NCBI GenBank assembly: GCA_036785325.1
Contig: JAXIVH010000006.1
Coordinates: forward strand, 3,343,909-3,407,908
Source: Urophycis tenuis
Lineage: Eukaryota; Chordata; Actinopteri; Gadiformes; Phycidae
DNA: 64,000 nucleotides
Direction of reading: 5' to 3'
How positions within the stretch are numbered: the first letter of the stretch is position 1; each line of letters starts with the position of its first letter. Below the pieces are notes generated by a model that worked only from the letters and a program-made list of their open reading frames with translations, was not told the DNA's origin and searched no databases. This document shows positions 50,263-62,575 of this stretch, piece by piece. A program made the translations under genes and the position numbers.

Positions 50263-53200
50263 CCCCCCACAGACACCAAAGGGTCATGACACCTACACCC
50301 CCACTCGGAGGGATGTACTCACCGTGTCTCCCCCCCCCTCTCCCCCCCCCCCCCCCCCCCCCCCACACATACAGAGAAGTACAACTTCCTGGGCATCAGC
50401 ATCGTGGGCCAGAGCAACGACCGCGGCGACGGGGGCATCTACATCGGCTCCATCATGAAGGGCGGCGCGGTAGCCGCCGACGGCAGGATAGAACCCGGGG
50501 ACATGCTGCTGCAGGTGGGCGGCGGGCCGGCGGGGGGTCCGGCCACACACACACACCCCCCGCACGCCACGCGCCATGGCGCACATCCTGCACCCACATC
50601 CACACATGCACCCACACCCTCGCACACCACGCGCCATGGCGCCGGCCTGCACCCACGTCCACACATGCACCCACATATGCACCCACGCCCACGTGCCACG
50701 CGCCATGATGCACATCCTGCACCCACGCCCACACATGCACCCACACATGCACCCACACGGCCGCACGTGTTCACATTGCATTCAGTGGCTTAAGGTTGAG
50801 ACGAATGATCAGCTATCCCTGCTGTGCTGGCGAACCGCGGGGCCTCTGTGTTTATCATACACCCAGCCCCCGCCCCCCCCCCCCCCCGCCCGTTTTATGA
50901 TACTCTTACTACTCATTGTGATTGTTATCGTATCGGTTTACTGTGCGACACCTAAGACACATGCCTAATGCGGTTTCCGTTGTGAGAGTACGCTGGTTGA
51001 CGTTACGGTCTTTAGCCGTCGTTGGTTAATAGATGCTTTCATCCAAAGTGAGACGAACGAGGGATGAAAGCACACGATCGATATAGGAGCAACTGATAAG
51101 GGCGGCGTGCTGCGATGGCCACCGGACGCAGGGTGTGAAGGGGTTAATGAATTGTATGATGAATCCATTAAAGTGCTGCTTGGTAATGAGTCAGACCCTC
51201 TTAACCATCGCCTCCTAAAATCTATATACTGTACATATTTTAAAAAAAGAGTAATTCTTATATGTTTAAAATAAAATAGTTATGGCACAATATGGCACAA
51301 CTCAACACAATAGTCAGGTAATTTCACCCAACGCGGTATTTTTCTTGTTTTTCTGGTTATGTCTACAATAAAAATAAAAGCCCCCATCGTTCTCTGTCAG
51401 ACATTTTCAGAAAACTACTCTAAATAACGCTGTATTTCCCCTGCCTTGTTTGTTGCTGATGCCGTGGAATAAAACCCCCCTCCCCTGGCGGTAGTCTTTA
51501 CTGTAACAGAAGCTGTTATTTTGCTGCTCTGTTCCCTCCCTGCTGGTGCCTCGCTTTGATCTCTGTGTGACTTGTCAGTGGCCACGCCCACTGTAATACC
51601 CACAGTGACTGTTTCCTATTTGGGGTTGGGGGGGTTTCTAATTGAAGTTCTACTGTGTGAAGCCTATGTTGGATTTCTAAGCCCCCCGAGGGGCCGACAG
51701 CACTGCAGAGATTGTGTATTGTGTTGTGTGGGTTCAGATATAGTGTCTGGAATGAAATAAATACTGAAAGCATCGATTTAATGTAACATCTTGATATTTG
51801 GTCTAAAGTGATTTGCCTCATTTGCCTCAACCAGGTGAACGACGTGAACTTTGAGAACATGAGCAACGACGACGCCGTGAGGATACTCAGAGAGATCGTG
51901 TCTAAAACCGGGTGAGACCACAGAGCATGCCAACGCGTTGGCTCACAGGAAATAAGCACACGTCACGTCTACATCCGCCCCACACCAGGGTGTGAATGCA
52001 TTAGTAGGGGAGTCCCATTGAAAACAAATGTCCGAGTTGAATCAGCAAATCTGGATTAGGAGGCTGTCACGCTGCATTCCATCGGCCTCACGGGATTGGA
52101 AGGGAATCAGTGCGGTTTGATGCGTCACTGATGGAATTGAGCATGTGGAGATGTTTCCCCCTGGTTGTCTCTGTCAATTGTTGCACAACAAATAGCGTAA
52201 CCAACGCTGAGTCACTGGCCTGGTGTGGTTTTAAGTTATAATTAGCGTGGAATTGGTTGGAAATTCCGTCAGCTCTTCGTGAGTGAAACGTTCTGTGAAA
52301 ATATCTGTTTAGGATGACCTGCCTCTGTGTCAGCCAGTTTAGATTTTTGACCAATCCGACCAATCAAGGTTTCGCCTGATTCATTCAGGGAATCCACCTC
52401 TCCTGTCAGTCACGGGGGTGTGAAATGCCAACACTTGTTATTGGTGGAGCAACGTCGGGAGCAGAGAGGGATGTTTTTTTGGGTTGTTTATTTACAAATT
52501 CTTCCTCTCTTATTACTGTTTCTGCTCTCTCTCTCTCTTTCCGCCTCTTGAATCCGACCCCAGCCGCTTTAAGGATGATATGTGTTATGTATCATGGTCT
52601 GACACTCATGTTGCCCTTGTGTTTCCTCGTCAGCCCCATTAGTCTTACTGTTGCCAAGTGCTGGGACCCCTCCCCACGGAGCTACTTCACCATCCCTCGC
52701 GGTGAGGCCCGCAGGACTTTCTCCTTCTCAGCCTACTTGATCATTCTGGTCCTATTGATACATAATGACATGCATTTGTGTCATGTGGTGGACTCTTTTA
52801 TCCAAAGCGTCTAGCAGTACCATGCCTGCTAACAAGTTTAGCCTTGGTGGTCCCCAGTGGGACTATATGATATGATATGATTCCCTTTATAGTGTGAAGC
52901 TTCGAAATGACCGCATTAGTAGTAATAGTAAACGGTAATAGTGTAGAGCTGGGGTATTCAAGTGTACAGGAAGGGGGCCGCCATTGTAAAATGCCCTGTC
53001 TTTTCTCTCCGCTCATTTTGGATCAGTAGCATAACTATACACTTATAGTCATAGATGCTCGCCAAGCGATGATGACATACTTTTGTGATAGTTTTGTGAC
53101 AATAATACAATGATTAGTACAATGACTGATTAGCTTTAAAGCATTATTGAAGAAGAAATAATATTAGAATGCGTCATCAAGGGACTAGACTCATTTGATT

Positions 53201-54799
53201 CTGATAGCATAATAGTGAAAATATATTTACATTTATTATATTAATATTATCAGAAATGCATATTATTATTATTATTATTACGATCCAACACTTAGTTTCC
53301 ATTGGAATATGGAATGTGTTCCAGGGACCACGAGAAAGCATTCTGTTACCCACCAGTTTAGTGAGTATAGCTGAGAAGTGACATTTATAGTTTCAAATAT
53401 AGCTTGGAAATGACATGAACTGTTGTGATTGAAAGGCATTAATGGTGCTTGTCTCTGTGTGATCTTTGTGTTCTTGTCCAGCTGAGCCAGTGAGGCCCAT
53501 CGACCCCGCAGCCTGGATCTCCCACACCACGGCCCTGACCGGCCCCTACCCGCATTACGGTAAATACCGCCCTGCCCGGCCCCTACCCGCATTACGGTAA
53601 ATACCGCCCTGCCCGGCCCCTACCCGCATTACGGTAAATATCGCCCTGCCCGGCCCCTACCCGCATTACGGTAAATACCGTCCTGCCCGGCCCCTACCCG
53701 CATTACGGTAAATACCGCTCTGACCGGCCGCTACCCACATTACGGTAAATACCGCCCTGACAGGCCCCTACCCGCTTTACGGTAAATACCGCCCTGACTG
53801 GCTCCTACCCGCATTACGGTAAATACCGCCCTGACCGGCCTCTACCCACATTACTGTAAATGCGGCCCTGACCGGCCGCTACCCACATTACTGTAAATGC
53901 GGCCCTGACCGGCCCCTACCCGCATTACGGTAAATACCGCCCTGACCGGCTCCTACCCGCATTACGGTAAATACCGCCCTGACCGGCCTCTACCCACATT
54001 ACTGTAATTGCGGCCCTGACCGCCCCCGTAGCCACACACCACCTAGCCCCCTCCTTTAACCACCAATGGCCTTCAGTCGAGAAAACTTAAATAAAGTTAT
54101 TTTTTTAACCGTCTCTCCCCCGTCCTCCCTTCTCTCCTTTGCACCCTGCCTCCCCCCTCACCACTCCCCTGTAGAGTTTGATGACCTACCGCTGTCGGCG
54201 AGCAAGACGGACATGGCGACCATCGTCAAGGTGATGCAGCTGCCCGATTCCGGCCTGGAGATCAGAGACAGGATGTGGCTGAAGATCACCATTGCCAACG
54301 CCGTCATTGGTGAGCGCGGCGTTCGCCTCCCACCCCCCCATCACACCCCCCCATCACTCACCCATGTCAAACGTTTCCATTCAGCAGACTGTTCAGGTTG
54401 AAGCAGGCTCACGTGATCACTGATCACATTGACAGCAGAGACCGTAAATGTTACAATGCCTTCTGATTGTAAATGCCGTCTAACCAAATAACTTTATTGG
54501 TCATAGCAAGAGGCCGGTGAAGATGGGTTAGTTGTTTATTATTATCTAGGGCACTGATTTTCAGACTGTGGTACATGAACCAATGGTGGGATTTTAGTCA
54601 TAAGATACACACATTTGCATTTGCATCGTTTCAAAAATCTGTCACTGCCGCTTTGTGCAGTTTGTCGTAGGTTTTCCATTGTCATATTTTCCATTGACGT
54701 TTTGGGTTCACACCACTTGCATATAGGTGGTGCAACGGATGAGGATCAGTGGTTGGAAACCATTGATCAAAGGCACTGCAAAGACCTGTGCTTCACATC

Positions 54800-54860
<61 letters not shown>

Positions 54861-55460
54861 TGCGTGTGTGCGTGTGTGTGTGTGTGCATGTGTGTGTGTG
54901 TGCGTGTGTGTGCGTGTGTGTGCATGTGTGTGTGCGTGTGTGTGTGTCAGGCGCGGACGTGGTGGACTGGCTGTATTCCAGGGTGGAGGGCTTTAAGGAC
55001 CGGCGCGATGCACGGAAGTACGCCAGCAGTCTGCTGAAGCACGGCTACCTGAGGCACACGGTCAACAAGATCACCTTCTCTGAGCAGTGCTACTACACCT
55101 TCGGAGACCTTTGTCAGAGTACGGCAGCACACACTCTGACCGACCTCCGCACTACTGTCTCTTGTCAGAAATGTGAACGACGTTGATGGCTGATATCACA
55201 TACATGTTCATGAATTGTTAATAGGATTGTATTGATCCAGCTATTCACCTGTTTGTCTATCTGTCTGTCTGTCCATCAATCTATCTATATAGCACCAATT
55301 ACTTGTCTTGAGAAACATTGGATATGATGTCACATTTGTGATTCATAATATTGTCACATTGACTTTTGTCCTATATTATAAATGGGGCAAATTCTAAGCT
55401 CTGTGTTTGGCAGGAAGCAACACAACATGTGTGAGTAATATGGTTGAAAGTTCATCTCTC

Positions 55461-55496
<36 letters not shown>

Positions 55497-58476
55497 AGAC
55501 ATGGCGTCACTCAACCTGAACGAGGGCTCCAGCGTGGGGGGCTCCGAGCAAGACACCCTGGCGCCCCTGCCCCCCAGCACCAACCCCTGGCCCCTGGGCG
55601 GGCAGCCCTTCCCTTACCCCCCGTTCCCCTCCGCCCCGCCCAGCTTCCCGCCCGGCTACTCAGACCCCTGCCACAGCTTCCACAGCGGGAGTGCTGGCAG
55701 CCAGCACAGCGAGGGTGAGTGGGAGCCAGGATGTGTGCTGCAAAGACAGGAGGTCTGCGGCGGTGGTGGTTGTGGTGGTGGTGGTGGTTGTGGTGGTTGT
55801 GGTGGTGGTGGTGGTGGTGGTGGTGGTGGTGGTGGTGGGGGGGAGGGGGTCCTCCCTGGGGAGTTTCATGTGCTTTTAATTACCCGATGTGCTAATTTGA
55901 CTCCAGTGTGCAATGTGGCTTACTCCCTGAGCTCCATGCCCCTGATATGATGTTGATGATGATGACGATGACGATGACGATGATGATGATGATGTGTTGG
56001 TGTAGCAGCTGAGGTTGGCATGGTCGCAGGGTACACTGGGTTTTATTTTTATTACAGATTGGAGTTGAGCCATTGTGTTTCCCAGCCTCCTTGATATCAA
56101 TGTGTGTCAATGTAGTGCCAATCGGTTCTACTCAAAGTCTGACTGTGTAGCTAGATGACTCACTATCAATAATGAGCTATGTGTACACTAAAACTTGTAT
56201 TTATCAAAGGTCAATCTTGACCCTCTCAAGTGGCGCAGTGGACAGCTCGACAGTACTGGGTGTGTAAAACCCATCCACCATGTGATCACAAATCATAGTC
56301 TTTTAAACGTGGTTTTAAAAATCTTTGTTTTCCATTTGTGCAACTGGAGCTTTACGTTCAACTTGAGCATGCATCGTGTCACGGCTGCATGTGCATTACA
56401 TGTATTTCTTGTTGAATATCTGCATTCCCGGAGCAGGCCGATGTGTGTGTGTGTGTGTGTGTGCTATGTTGGGCAATGGGCAACGACAGTTTGGCAGTGG
56501 CGCTTTGCTGTGACTGTGTGTCGTCTCGTGTAACAGTCGTTGTTTTCAGTAGCGCGTCACGCGTTGTCTTGTCCCGGCGGCGGTGGCCGACTTTCATCCC
56601 TTCAGCGCAATTCACTTTCGATAGCCGCGTCCTTTTAGCACCTCGGCGGGCATGTGAGCGGCTAGGCGCGCGGTGTTGCGGCGTTGGCTGTGTGTTCAAT
56701 GTCGTAGCCTGTGTAGCCTGAGTGGAATACGCTCCTCCGGCGTTTCCGTCGGTGGGTCAGCGGCGTGCTGCCGATGCAGTGCTGTCTGTCCGGCCCATCG
56801 CGGGCACGGCCGTATCCTGTCTCAGGCAGAGAGGGTGGAGGGTGGAGGGTGGAGGACCAGGCAGGGTTACCGCTGAGTACCGGCAGGGCTGGGGTGGCGT
56901 GGCCAGGGTGTAGCGGTGGGCCGGGAGTGTGTGTAATGCTGCTGTTCCCTCTGTTTCTGCTGGGCAAACTGCAGACTGAAGGAGGAGGTAGTCGCAGGAC
57001 ACTGGGGGAGCCGGTAAGACCACTGAGTCCCTTCTCCACCTCCTGCTCGCCTCCTTCTGTCATGTGTTCTTCCAGTCGATTTCCTTCATTATTCTCAAAG
57101 GATTGACACCCCCTTATCGCTTGTTCTGCCCCAACCTCGTTTATTGTTCTGGTTATTATATATATTCTTTTTGTTGTCCGTTCATCCCATGTATTTTGTT
57201 TTGAGTTGTTGTTTTTCTGTGTGTGTGTGTGTGTGACTCTCCTGTGTTCTCCATTCGGGCATGCTTCTGTACTGTGCTGGGGCCGCAGTTAAACAAAAAG
57301 AGGCATGTAGATGTGGTACGATTCACTGGCAGTGCTTCTGCTCTCATCCTCACCAGTAGGGGGCAATCACACGCCACTCTACCCAGTACTGTTTGCAAAG
57401 AATGAGGAGGCAGTGCATTTTTCATTTTGTTGGACACCATTGATGCAAAAATATAAATTCATAAACTGCCGAGCCATGTTTACAATCTTTAGGTCAAGGT
57501 GTCATTTTGACAGCAGCTCACTTTCTTTTCCTGGTCATTTTCTATTCTATGTTAATTTGTGATGGCGCAGGTCTTTAAGCTTGACGTTGAAACCATGTCT
57601 AGACTTGGCATTGTATGATGAGCATGAGAGTTGGTAGGCAACAGCAAGGATTTCATCCTCCAGTGCACCCTGCGGGGTGGAGTCATAGTTTCGGATCGCA
57701 TTTGGAAATCATGTCTTGTCTCGCCAGGAACCAAGCAGTAGGATGCAATGATAGCCCTTTCAATCGGATAATAATGACCTCAAACGTTGTCATTTATTTC
57801 AAGTGTGTGGCGCGTCATGTCGCCGTCGCCCGTCACGCGGCGTCGCAGGATCCTGCGGTTTCTACGGCTCTGCTAAAGCGCGCTCCCCCTCTTCCCCTCC
57901 CCTCCGCCCCTGTCCCCAGGAAGCAGGAGCAGTGGGTCCAACCCCAGCGCCGGGAAAGGCAGGCGGTCCTCGCCGCAGGAGAAGGCCCAGCGCTCCACGT
58001 GCAGCGAGTCGGAGGCCGGCGTGCGCGTGGCCCGCCGTGGCAGCGACCGCTCCGCCAGCCAAACAAGCCACGCCCACAGCCACGCCCACAGCCACGCCCG
58101 CTCCGGCTTCAGCCACACGCAGTCGCACCGCAGCCACCCCCACTCCCAGCACAGCCACGCCCACTCCCAGCACAGCCACCCGTCCTTCACCTACAGCCAC
58201 GGCCCCCCGGGGCCCCTCAGTCCCCTCAGCCCCCCGGGGCCCGGATCCTGCGCCCACAGCGAGCGCAGCCACGCCTCGTCCTACGGGCCCCCGGGGCTGC
58301 CTCCCCCGTATTGCCTGGCTCGCCTGGCCCCGAAGACCCCCGTGACCAGCAGCACGCCGCCCGGAGCCCCCCCCGGGAGGGAGCTGGCCGCCGTCCCGCC
58401 CGAGCTCACCGCCAGTCGCCAGTCCTTCCAGCACGCCATGGGCAACCCCTGCGAGTTCTTCGTTGACATCATGTGA
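30675..58476 (+). CDS. dvl1: Segment polarity protein Dishevelled homolog 1
   Basis: Cytoplasmic hub of canonical and planar-polarity Wnt signalling, linking Frizzled to Axin. Fifteen coding exons give 738 residues (human 695): 30675-30844, 36075-36144, 38176-38297, 43320-43432, 48327-48465, 48658-48751, 49887-49956, 50375-50514, 51835-51911, 52634-52701, 53482-53559, 54175-54309, 54951-55118, 55499-55714, 57920-58476. All phases match. Order: DIX (1 to about 84, [20 protein letters not shown]), basic/Ser-rich linker with [14 protein letters not shown] (about 248-335, [17 protein letters not shown]), DEP (about 405-482), Pro-rich region, then the invariant C-terminus [22 protein letters not shown] and [10 protein letters not shown] fit DVL1 rather than DVL2 or DVL3. 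Oddities: a His/Ser-rich tract at residues 604-647, and no Ser/Thr-rich linker exon between PDZ and DEP. dvl1a versus dvl1b not resolved. Confidence 0.96.
30845..36074 (+). other. dvl1 intron 1, no further gene
   Basis: A 5.2-kb intron. It holds (TG)n at 31609-31662, 34006-34080 and 34961-35032, and CpG-rich blocks at about 32040-32410 and 33190-33420. A poly-C run (35151-35168) is followed by (CCA)n, and a (TCC)n tract lies before the acceptor. The CpG-rich blocks could be intronic regulatory elements. Their ORFs (up to 166 codons) lack recognisable protein features. Confidence 0.5.
36145..38175 (+). other. dvl1 intron 2, possible conserved non-coding block
   Basis: Largely unique sequence, unlike most introns here. 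The part at about 37080-37450 has several TAATTA-type homeodomain words and no repeat. A (CT)n tract at about 38081-38170 serves as the pyrimidine tract before exon 3. No coding signal. Confidence 0.4.
38304..38420. repeat. (AC)n/(ACGC)n tract next to the dvl1 exon 3 donor
   Basis: A 117-base alternating C-A tract with ACGC variants beginning six bases inside intron 3. CA repeats just downstream of donors are known binding sites for hnRNP L. It is complementary to the (TG)n at the other end of the same intron. Confidence 0.9.
40214..40857. repeat. 11-bp minisatellite, about 58 copies
   Basis: Unit tgtgtgtccag with a C/T variant (ccag or tcag), arranged irregularly over about 640 bases in dvl1 intron 3. 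All three + frames are open for about 200 codons (Cys/Val/Ser repeats). That follows from the repeat and is not a gene. Confidence 0.95.
42232..42600. repeat. (CA)n followed by (CT)n-rich tract
   Basis: (CA)n at about 42232-42297, then (CT)n with a repeated ctctatgactctcgct word to 42600. The latter is a ~60-bp higher-order repeat. It lies within dvl1 intron 3. Confidence 0.85.
43433..48326 (+). other. dvl1 intron 4, possible conserved non-coding blocks
   Basis: A 4.9-kb intron. It has a 21-bp minisatellite at its 5' end, (CT)n at about 44640-44780, (TG)n at about 45961-46140, (GA)n at about 46769-46867, and GCT/GAT repeats at about 48133-48188. Repeat-free blocks at about 44030-44430 and 44870-45190 have balanced composition and may be regulatory. 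A CpG-rich block spans about 47300-47830. No credible ORF. Confidence 0.5.
43461..44015. repeat. 21-bp minisatellite, about 26 copies, next to the dvl1 exon 4 donor
   Basis: Unit ggtctggtaacacagggacc(a), with a variant carrying aaacaaa. The length is divisible by three, so both strands are open (VTQGPGL repeats on +). The array begins about 30 bases after the exon 4 donor. Confidence 0.95.
49101..49886. repeat. Pyrimidine-only-like minisatellite, about 780 bp, abutting dvl1 exon 7
   Basis: Built from ctctctgtctcct and ctctctgtgtctcct units in irregular order. Almost every purine is an isolated G. It runs straight into the exon 7 acceptor (ttccag, 49881-49886). The long ORFs here (about 260-306 codons on both strands) are repeat artefacts. 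Confidence 0.95.
49917..52701 (+). other. dvl1: dvl1 PDZ domain (exons 7-10)
   Basis: The PDZ domain binds the internal KTxxxW motif of Frizzled and other partners. It starts at [19 protein letters not shown], with the carboxylate-binding loop FLGISIVG and then [38 protein letters not shown] is in exon 9 and [17 protein letters not shown] in exon 10. No key residue seems to be missing. Confidence 0.9.
50515..51834 (+). other. dvl1 intron 8, with a three-copy ~66-bp repeat
   Basis: About 50562-50770 holds three imperfect copies of a ~62-68-bp unit containing cacgcgccatg and ctgcacccac words. The rest is unique AT-rich DNA. No gene. Confidence 0.6.
51912..53481 (+). other. dvl1 introns 9 and 10, nothing notable
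   Basis: Unique sequence around exon 10 (52634-52701). A short SINE-tail-like word (cttttatccaaagcgtc) lies at about 52796-52812. No other feature is supported. Confidence 0.4.
53541..54021. repeat. 37-bp minisatellite, 13 copies, containing the dvl1 exon 11 splice donor
   Basis: Thirteen uninterrupted 37-bp units. The first unit overlaps the last 19 bases of exon 11 (GGC CCC TAC CCG CAT TAC G) and its donor gtaaat. Each later unit repeats exon end plus donor; three units have ctgtaa in place of cggtaa. The bases before the first unit (GCC CTG ACC, coding) also match the end of the unit. Confidence 0.97.
54175..55118 (+). other. dvl1: dvl1 DEP domain (exons 12-13)
   Basis: The DEP domain mediates membrane contact and planar-polarity signalling. 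[19 protein letters not shown] is in exon 12 and [17 protein letters not shown] to [11 protein letters not shown] in exon 13. Lys/Arg-rich residues after DWLY fit the lipid-binding surface. Exon 13 follows a long TG/CG-rich repeat directly. Confidence 0.9.
54805..54948. repeat. (TG)n/(CGTG)n ending at the dvl1 DEP exon acceptor
   Basis: TG repeat with CGTG and CATG interruptions that runs directly into cag at 54948-54950, before exon 13. There is no conventional pyrimidine tract. Confidence 0.9.
55715..57919 (+). other. dvl1 intron 14, no further gene
   Basis: A 2.2-kb intron. (GGT)n lies at about 55757-55848, a (GAT/GAC)n tract at about 55945-55995, and a CpG-rich block at about 56540-56930. 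A CTCF-like word (ccagtagggggcaatca) lies near 57353-57369. Nothing coding is supported. Confidence 0.5.
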
Positions 58477-59940
<1,464 letters not shown>

Positions 59941-61257
59941 TATATGTTCAACAGTTTGTCAGCTTATTTTTTATCCTTTTTTTTTTCTCTTAATAAAAAA
60001 GCATGTCACATTGATCACATTCTCATTTCATTTCATAACTGTTCTCCACATCGTGTACAGTGTGCTGCACTCTTCTTCTGTGATAAAATGACAGCCGTGG
60101 TTGGAAATTCCAGACACCTGCAGCCTACGTCTGTACTTTCCAGTGGGCTGGTCTCAACATAGCCTCTGATGAGTGCCTGCTTGGCTGCTTCGCCATGTAT
60201 TTAAACCGACCGGCAAAAAGTACCCCCTCAAGGGTTTCAATGGGGAAGTGACGTCAGACATGCGTTTTACTCGAGGCGGAGCTAGATACAAATTAACCAA
60301 CCGCGGCTGAACCGGCTGATCTCAGTCTCATGGTGGTGATTCACATCATAAGCCAACCTGGTATTGTGATGTTCATGTCTGGACACTAATAGCAGGTCAT
60401 TTACCATATGAGTACTAATACTACTAATAGCACACATGATATTTCATGAAGGTCGCAGGAGAAGAGTCAGGGAGGTTGACATTTGACTCGTTGGTTACAG
60501 CTGGGTGAGTGGGTTTGGGGGGGGAACATAAACACCCCTCTTCAAGTCTGTTTGTGCACTATGTGGAAGGTCCCAATGAGTCGGCCGTGAAGAGAGACAA
60601 ATGAGCATTAGAGTGGTGAACGGCTGGGGGGACATTATATGTGGGTGTGTGTGTGTGTGTGTGTGGGTGTGTGTGTGAGGATTCCACAGCATATCCAGGA
60701 AGTTGATTAGGCACGCTGGGTTCTCTCAGTTCAAAAAATCCAAAACAGATGTTTCGGTTTTGGTTTGGGCTGTATAGGACTCTACACTTCTCAGTTCAGT
60801 TTCTCTTTCCTCCATTTCTGCAAAGCACCTTATCCCTGTATGACTCTTGGCATCTGCCAAGAAGCAACGTGATCCAGGGGGAATATCTTTTAGGCACAAA
60901 AAAAAAAAAAAAGACCAAAACAATATGTTTGTTGACTCGGCCCATGACTCACACGGCCTATACTCGTGAAGCATGACACACAGTGTGTGTGACTGTCTTA
61001 TAAGGTCAAATTGCTATGTCATATTTCCGGTCATATCTATGATATAACCTTTGACCAGTATAGGTTCAACTACAAGCAAACTGTTATTTTAAGTAACTTT
61101 AAAGAATCCATTAATACGTTATCCAAGAAGAAAGATCAACATTCTTAATATATCTCTTGGAGAATAGCAGTTTTTCTTAACTTCGTAACACCAAAAAAGC
61201 CGTAGTTATACAGATTTTTGTTGTTGTGTTTTTGTTGCAACCCAGGTGCTGATGTGT
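59941..61257. other. Downstream intergenic, no gene seen
   Basis: AT-rich sequence after the dvl1 polyadenylation site, with a (TG)n at about 60643-60677. A possible CpG/promoter-like feature was not found. Confidence 0.45.
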
Positions 61258-61440
61258 GCCTTATAATGTAAAGGGGCATTTAGCAGACACTTTGGTCCAA
61301 AGTGACTTACAATCAGTACATTTGTGGAGTTTGACATGTGGACAGTTGAAGGAGGGAGATCAAGGGGATCGAACCGCCGACCCTATGTGGACGACCCACT
61401 CTGTCCACCCGCTCTACCCACTCAGCTACTGCCCGCATAT
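61258..61440 (-). mobile_element. tRNA-derived SINE
   Basis: On the minus strand it starts with gcagtagctgagtgggtaga (A-box-like) and has ggttcgatcccc (B-box). It ends with a gtctgctaaatg tail near 61267-61280. That is the head-to-tail plan of a tRNA-derived fish SINE. Confidence 0.75.
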
Positions 61441-61904
61441 CACCCTGTGTGCTAAGCTCAGCTGTATGTTAGAATCACAATGACATCCTTGGCCTTTAGA
61501 ACGATGCTGAGTAATGCTGACATTGTTTACAGAAAAATAAAGAGAATTGGAATTCCCCATGTCATACTGGGTGAGACTTCAAGAACCACAAATCAAGAAC
61601 CAAATTAAATGAAATTACTGGTAATCATGTGAGTATACATTTGACGAATACCTGGTAATTTGCTAACAATAACTCGTCTTTCTGTGCAAGGGGAATAAGT
61701 GGAAACCGATCCCTGCGTAAATCTTTGTTGACTTGACCTCTTACTTTGACACAGCACTTTTACTTTCACATCAGCACTTTTTAGGTGGAGTGTCGTCAGA
61801 GATCTTAAGATTACTGCAAACTGAGTGCTGTCCTGACTGTAGTACTTCTGATTGGTACATTAGATTAGATTTGATTAATTTTGATCATTCTCAGTATTTT
61901 TTAT

Positions 61905-62199
61905 ATGTGGCTACGAAATTTGTTTTCTGCTTTTGACCCATCCTATGGTACATAGGAACAGTGGGCTGCTATGTTAAGCCCCCGGTTAGCAAGGACACTT
62001 GGACATGCGGAGAGTTGGAGGAGGGGGATTGAGGGGGTCGACGCCCCGCTCTGTCCACCCATTCTATCCACTGAGCCACCGCCGCCTAATCAAAGAGTTG
62101 TGATTCCAATGCTGAATTGATTTTTTAAAACAATATAAATATAGATTTTGTGGAAGATTGTATATTTTGTTAGCCAAAGTGTCTGCTAAATGCCCTGTA
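61905..62199 (-). mobile_element. tRNA-derived SINE region, interrupted by the LTR element
   Basis: Bases 61917-62097 read on the minus strand show a tRNA-like head (gtggctcagtggatagaa), a B-box-like region and the agcagcccactgttcc and aggatgggtcaaaagcag words also seen at 18583-18826. At 62175-62199 a separate gtctgctaaatgccctgta tail word is split by the LTR insertion. Confidence 0.6.
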
Positions 62200-62575
62200 T
62201 GTCATGATCTGTGTCTGTGTGCTGTCGTTTTCATTGGTTTGCTTTGTGTTTCCCCTTGTCTTGGTCTGTGTCTGTGTCTGTTGTCTGGTTTTCATTGGTT
62301 TGCTCTGTTTCCCCTGTGTCCTGTTTCCCTTGGTGATTGCCCCATCGTGTTCACCTGTGTCTTGTTCCCTCACCTGTTTTGAGTTTGTAATTAGTCTGTG
62401 TATTTAAGTCCTGTCTTCTGTTCAGTCTTTGTCCGAGTCTTGTCGTCGTTGTTTGGTGTCGTCGCCATTCATGTGAGTTGTCATCTGTCTGTTCCTGTAT
62501 CTTTGCTTTAGTTTGCAATTAAAAGAGCAAAAGTATTCCTGCCTGCCTCACCAACCCCTCCACAACTCCCTGACA
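62200..62575 (+). repeat. 5' LTR
   Basis: 376 bp, TG...CA ends. It differs from the 3' LTR by a few substitutions and two length changes: the 3' copy has about 14 extra bases near 63658 (a small inverted duplication around ttgtcaatgacaactt) and about 19 extra near 63740. Confidence 0.9.

Noticed and set aside
53541..54021. CRISPR-like array (13 repeats of 37 bp)
   Set aside because: Units are contiguous with no unique spacers, the organism is a vertebrate, and the first unit is a coding exon end. It is a minisatellite.
61258..62097. tRNA genes
   Set aside because: A- and B-box-like sequences are present, but they are followed by SINE bodies and tails, and the cloverleaf is degraded. These are SINEs.
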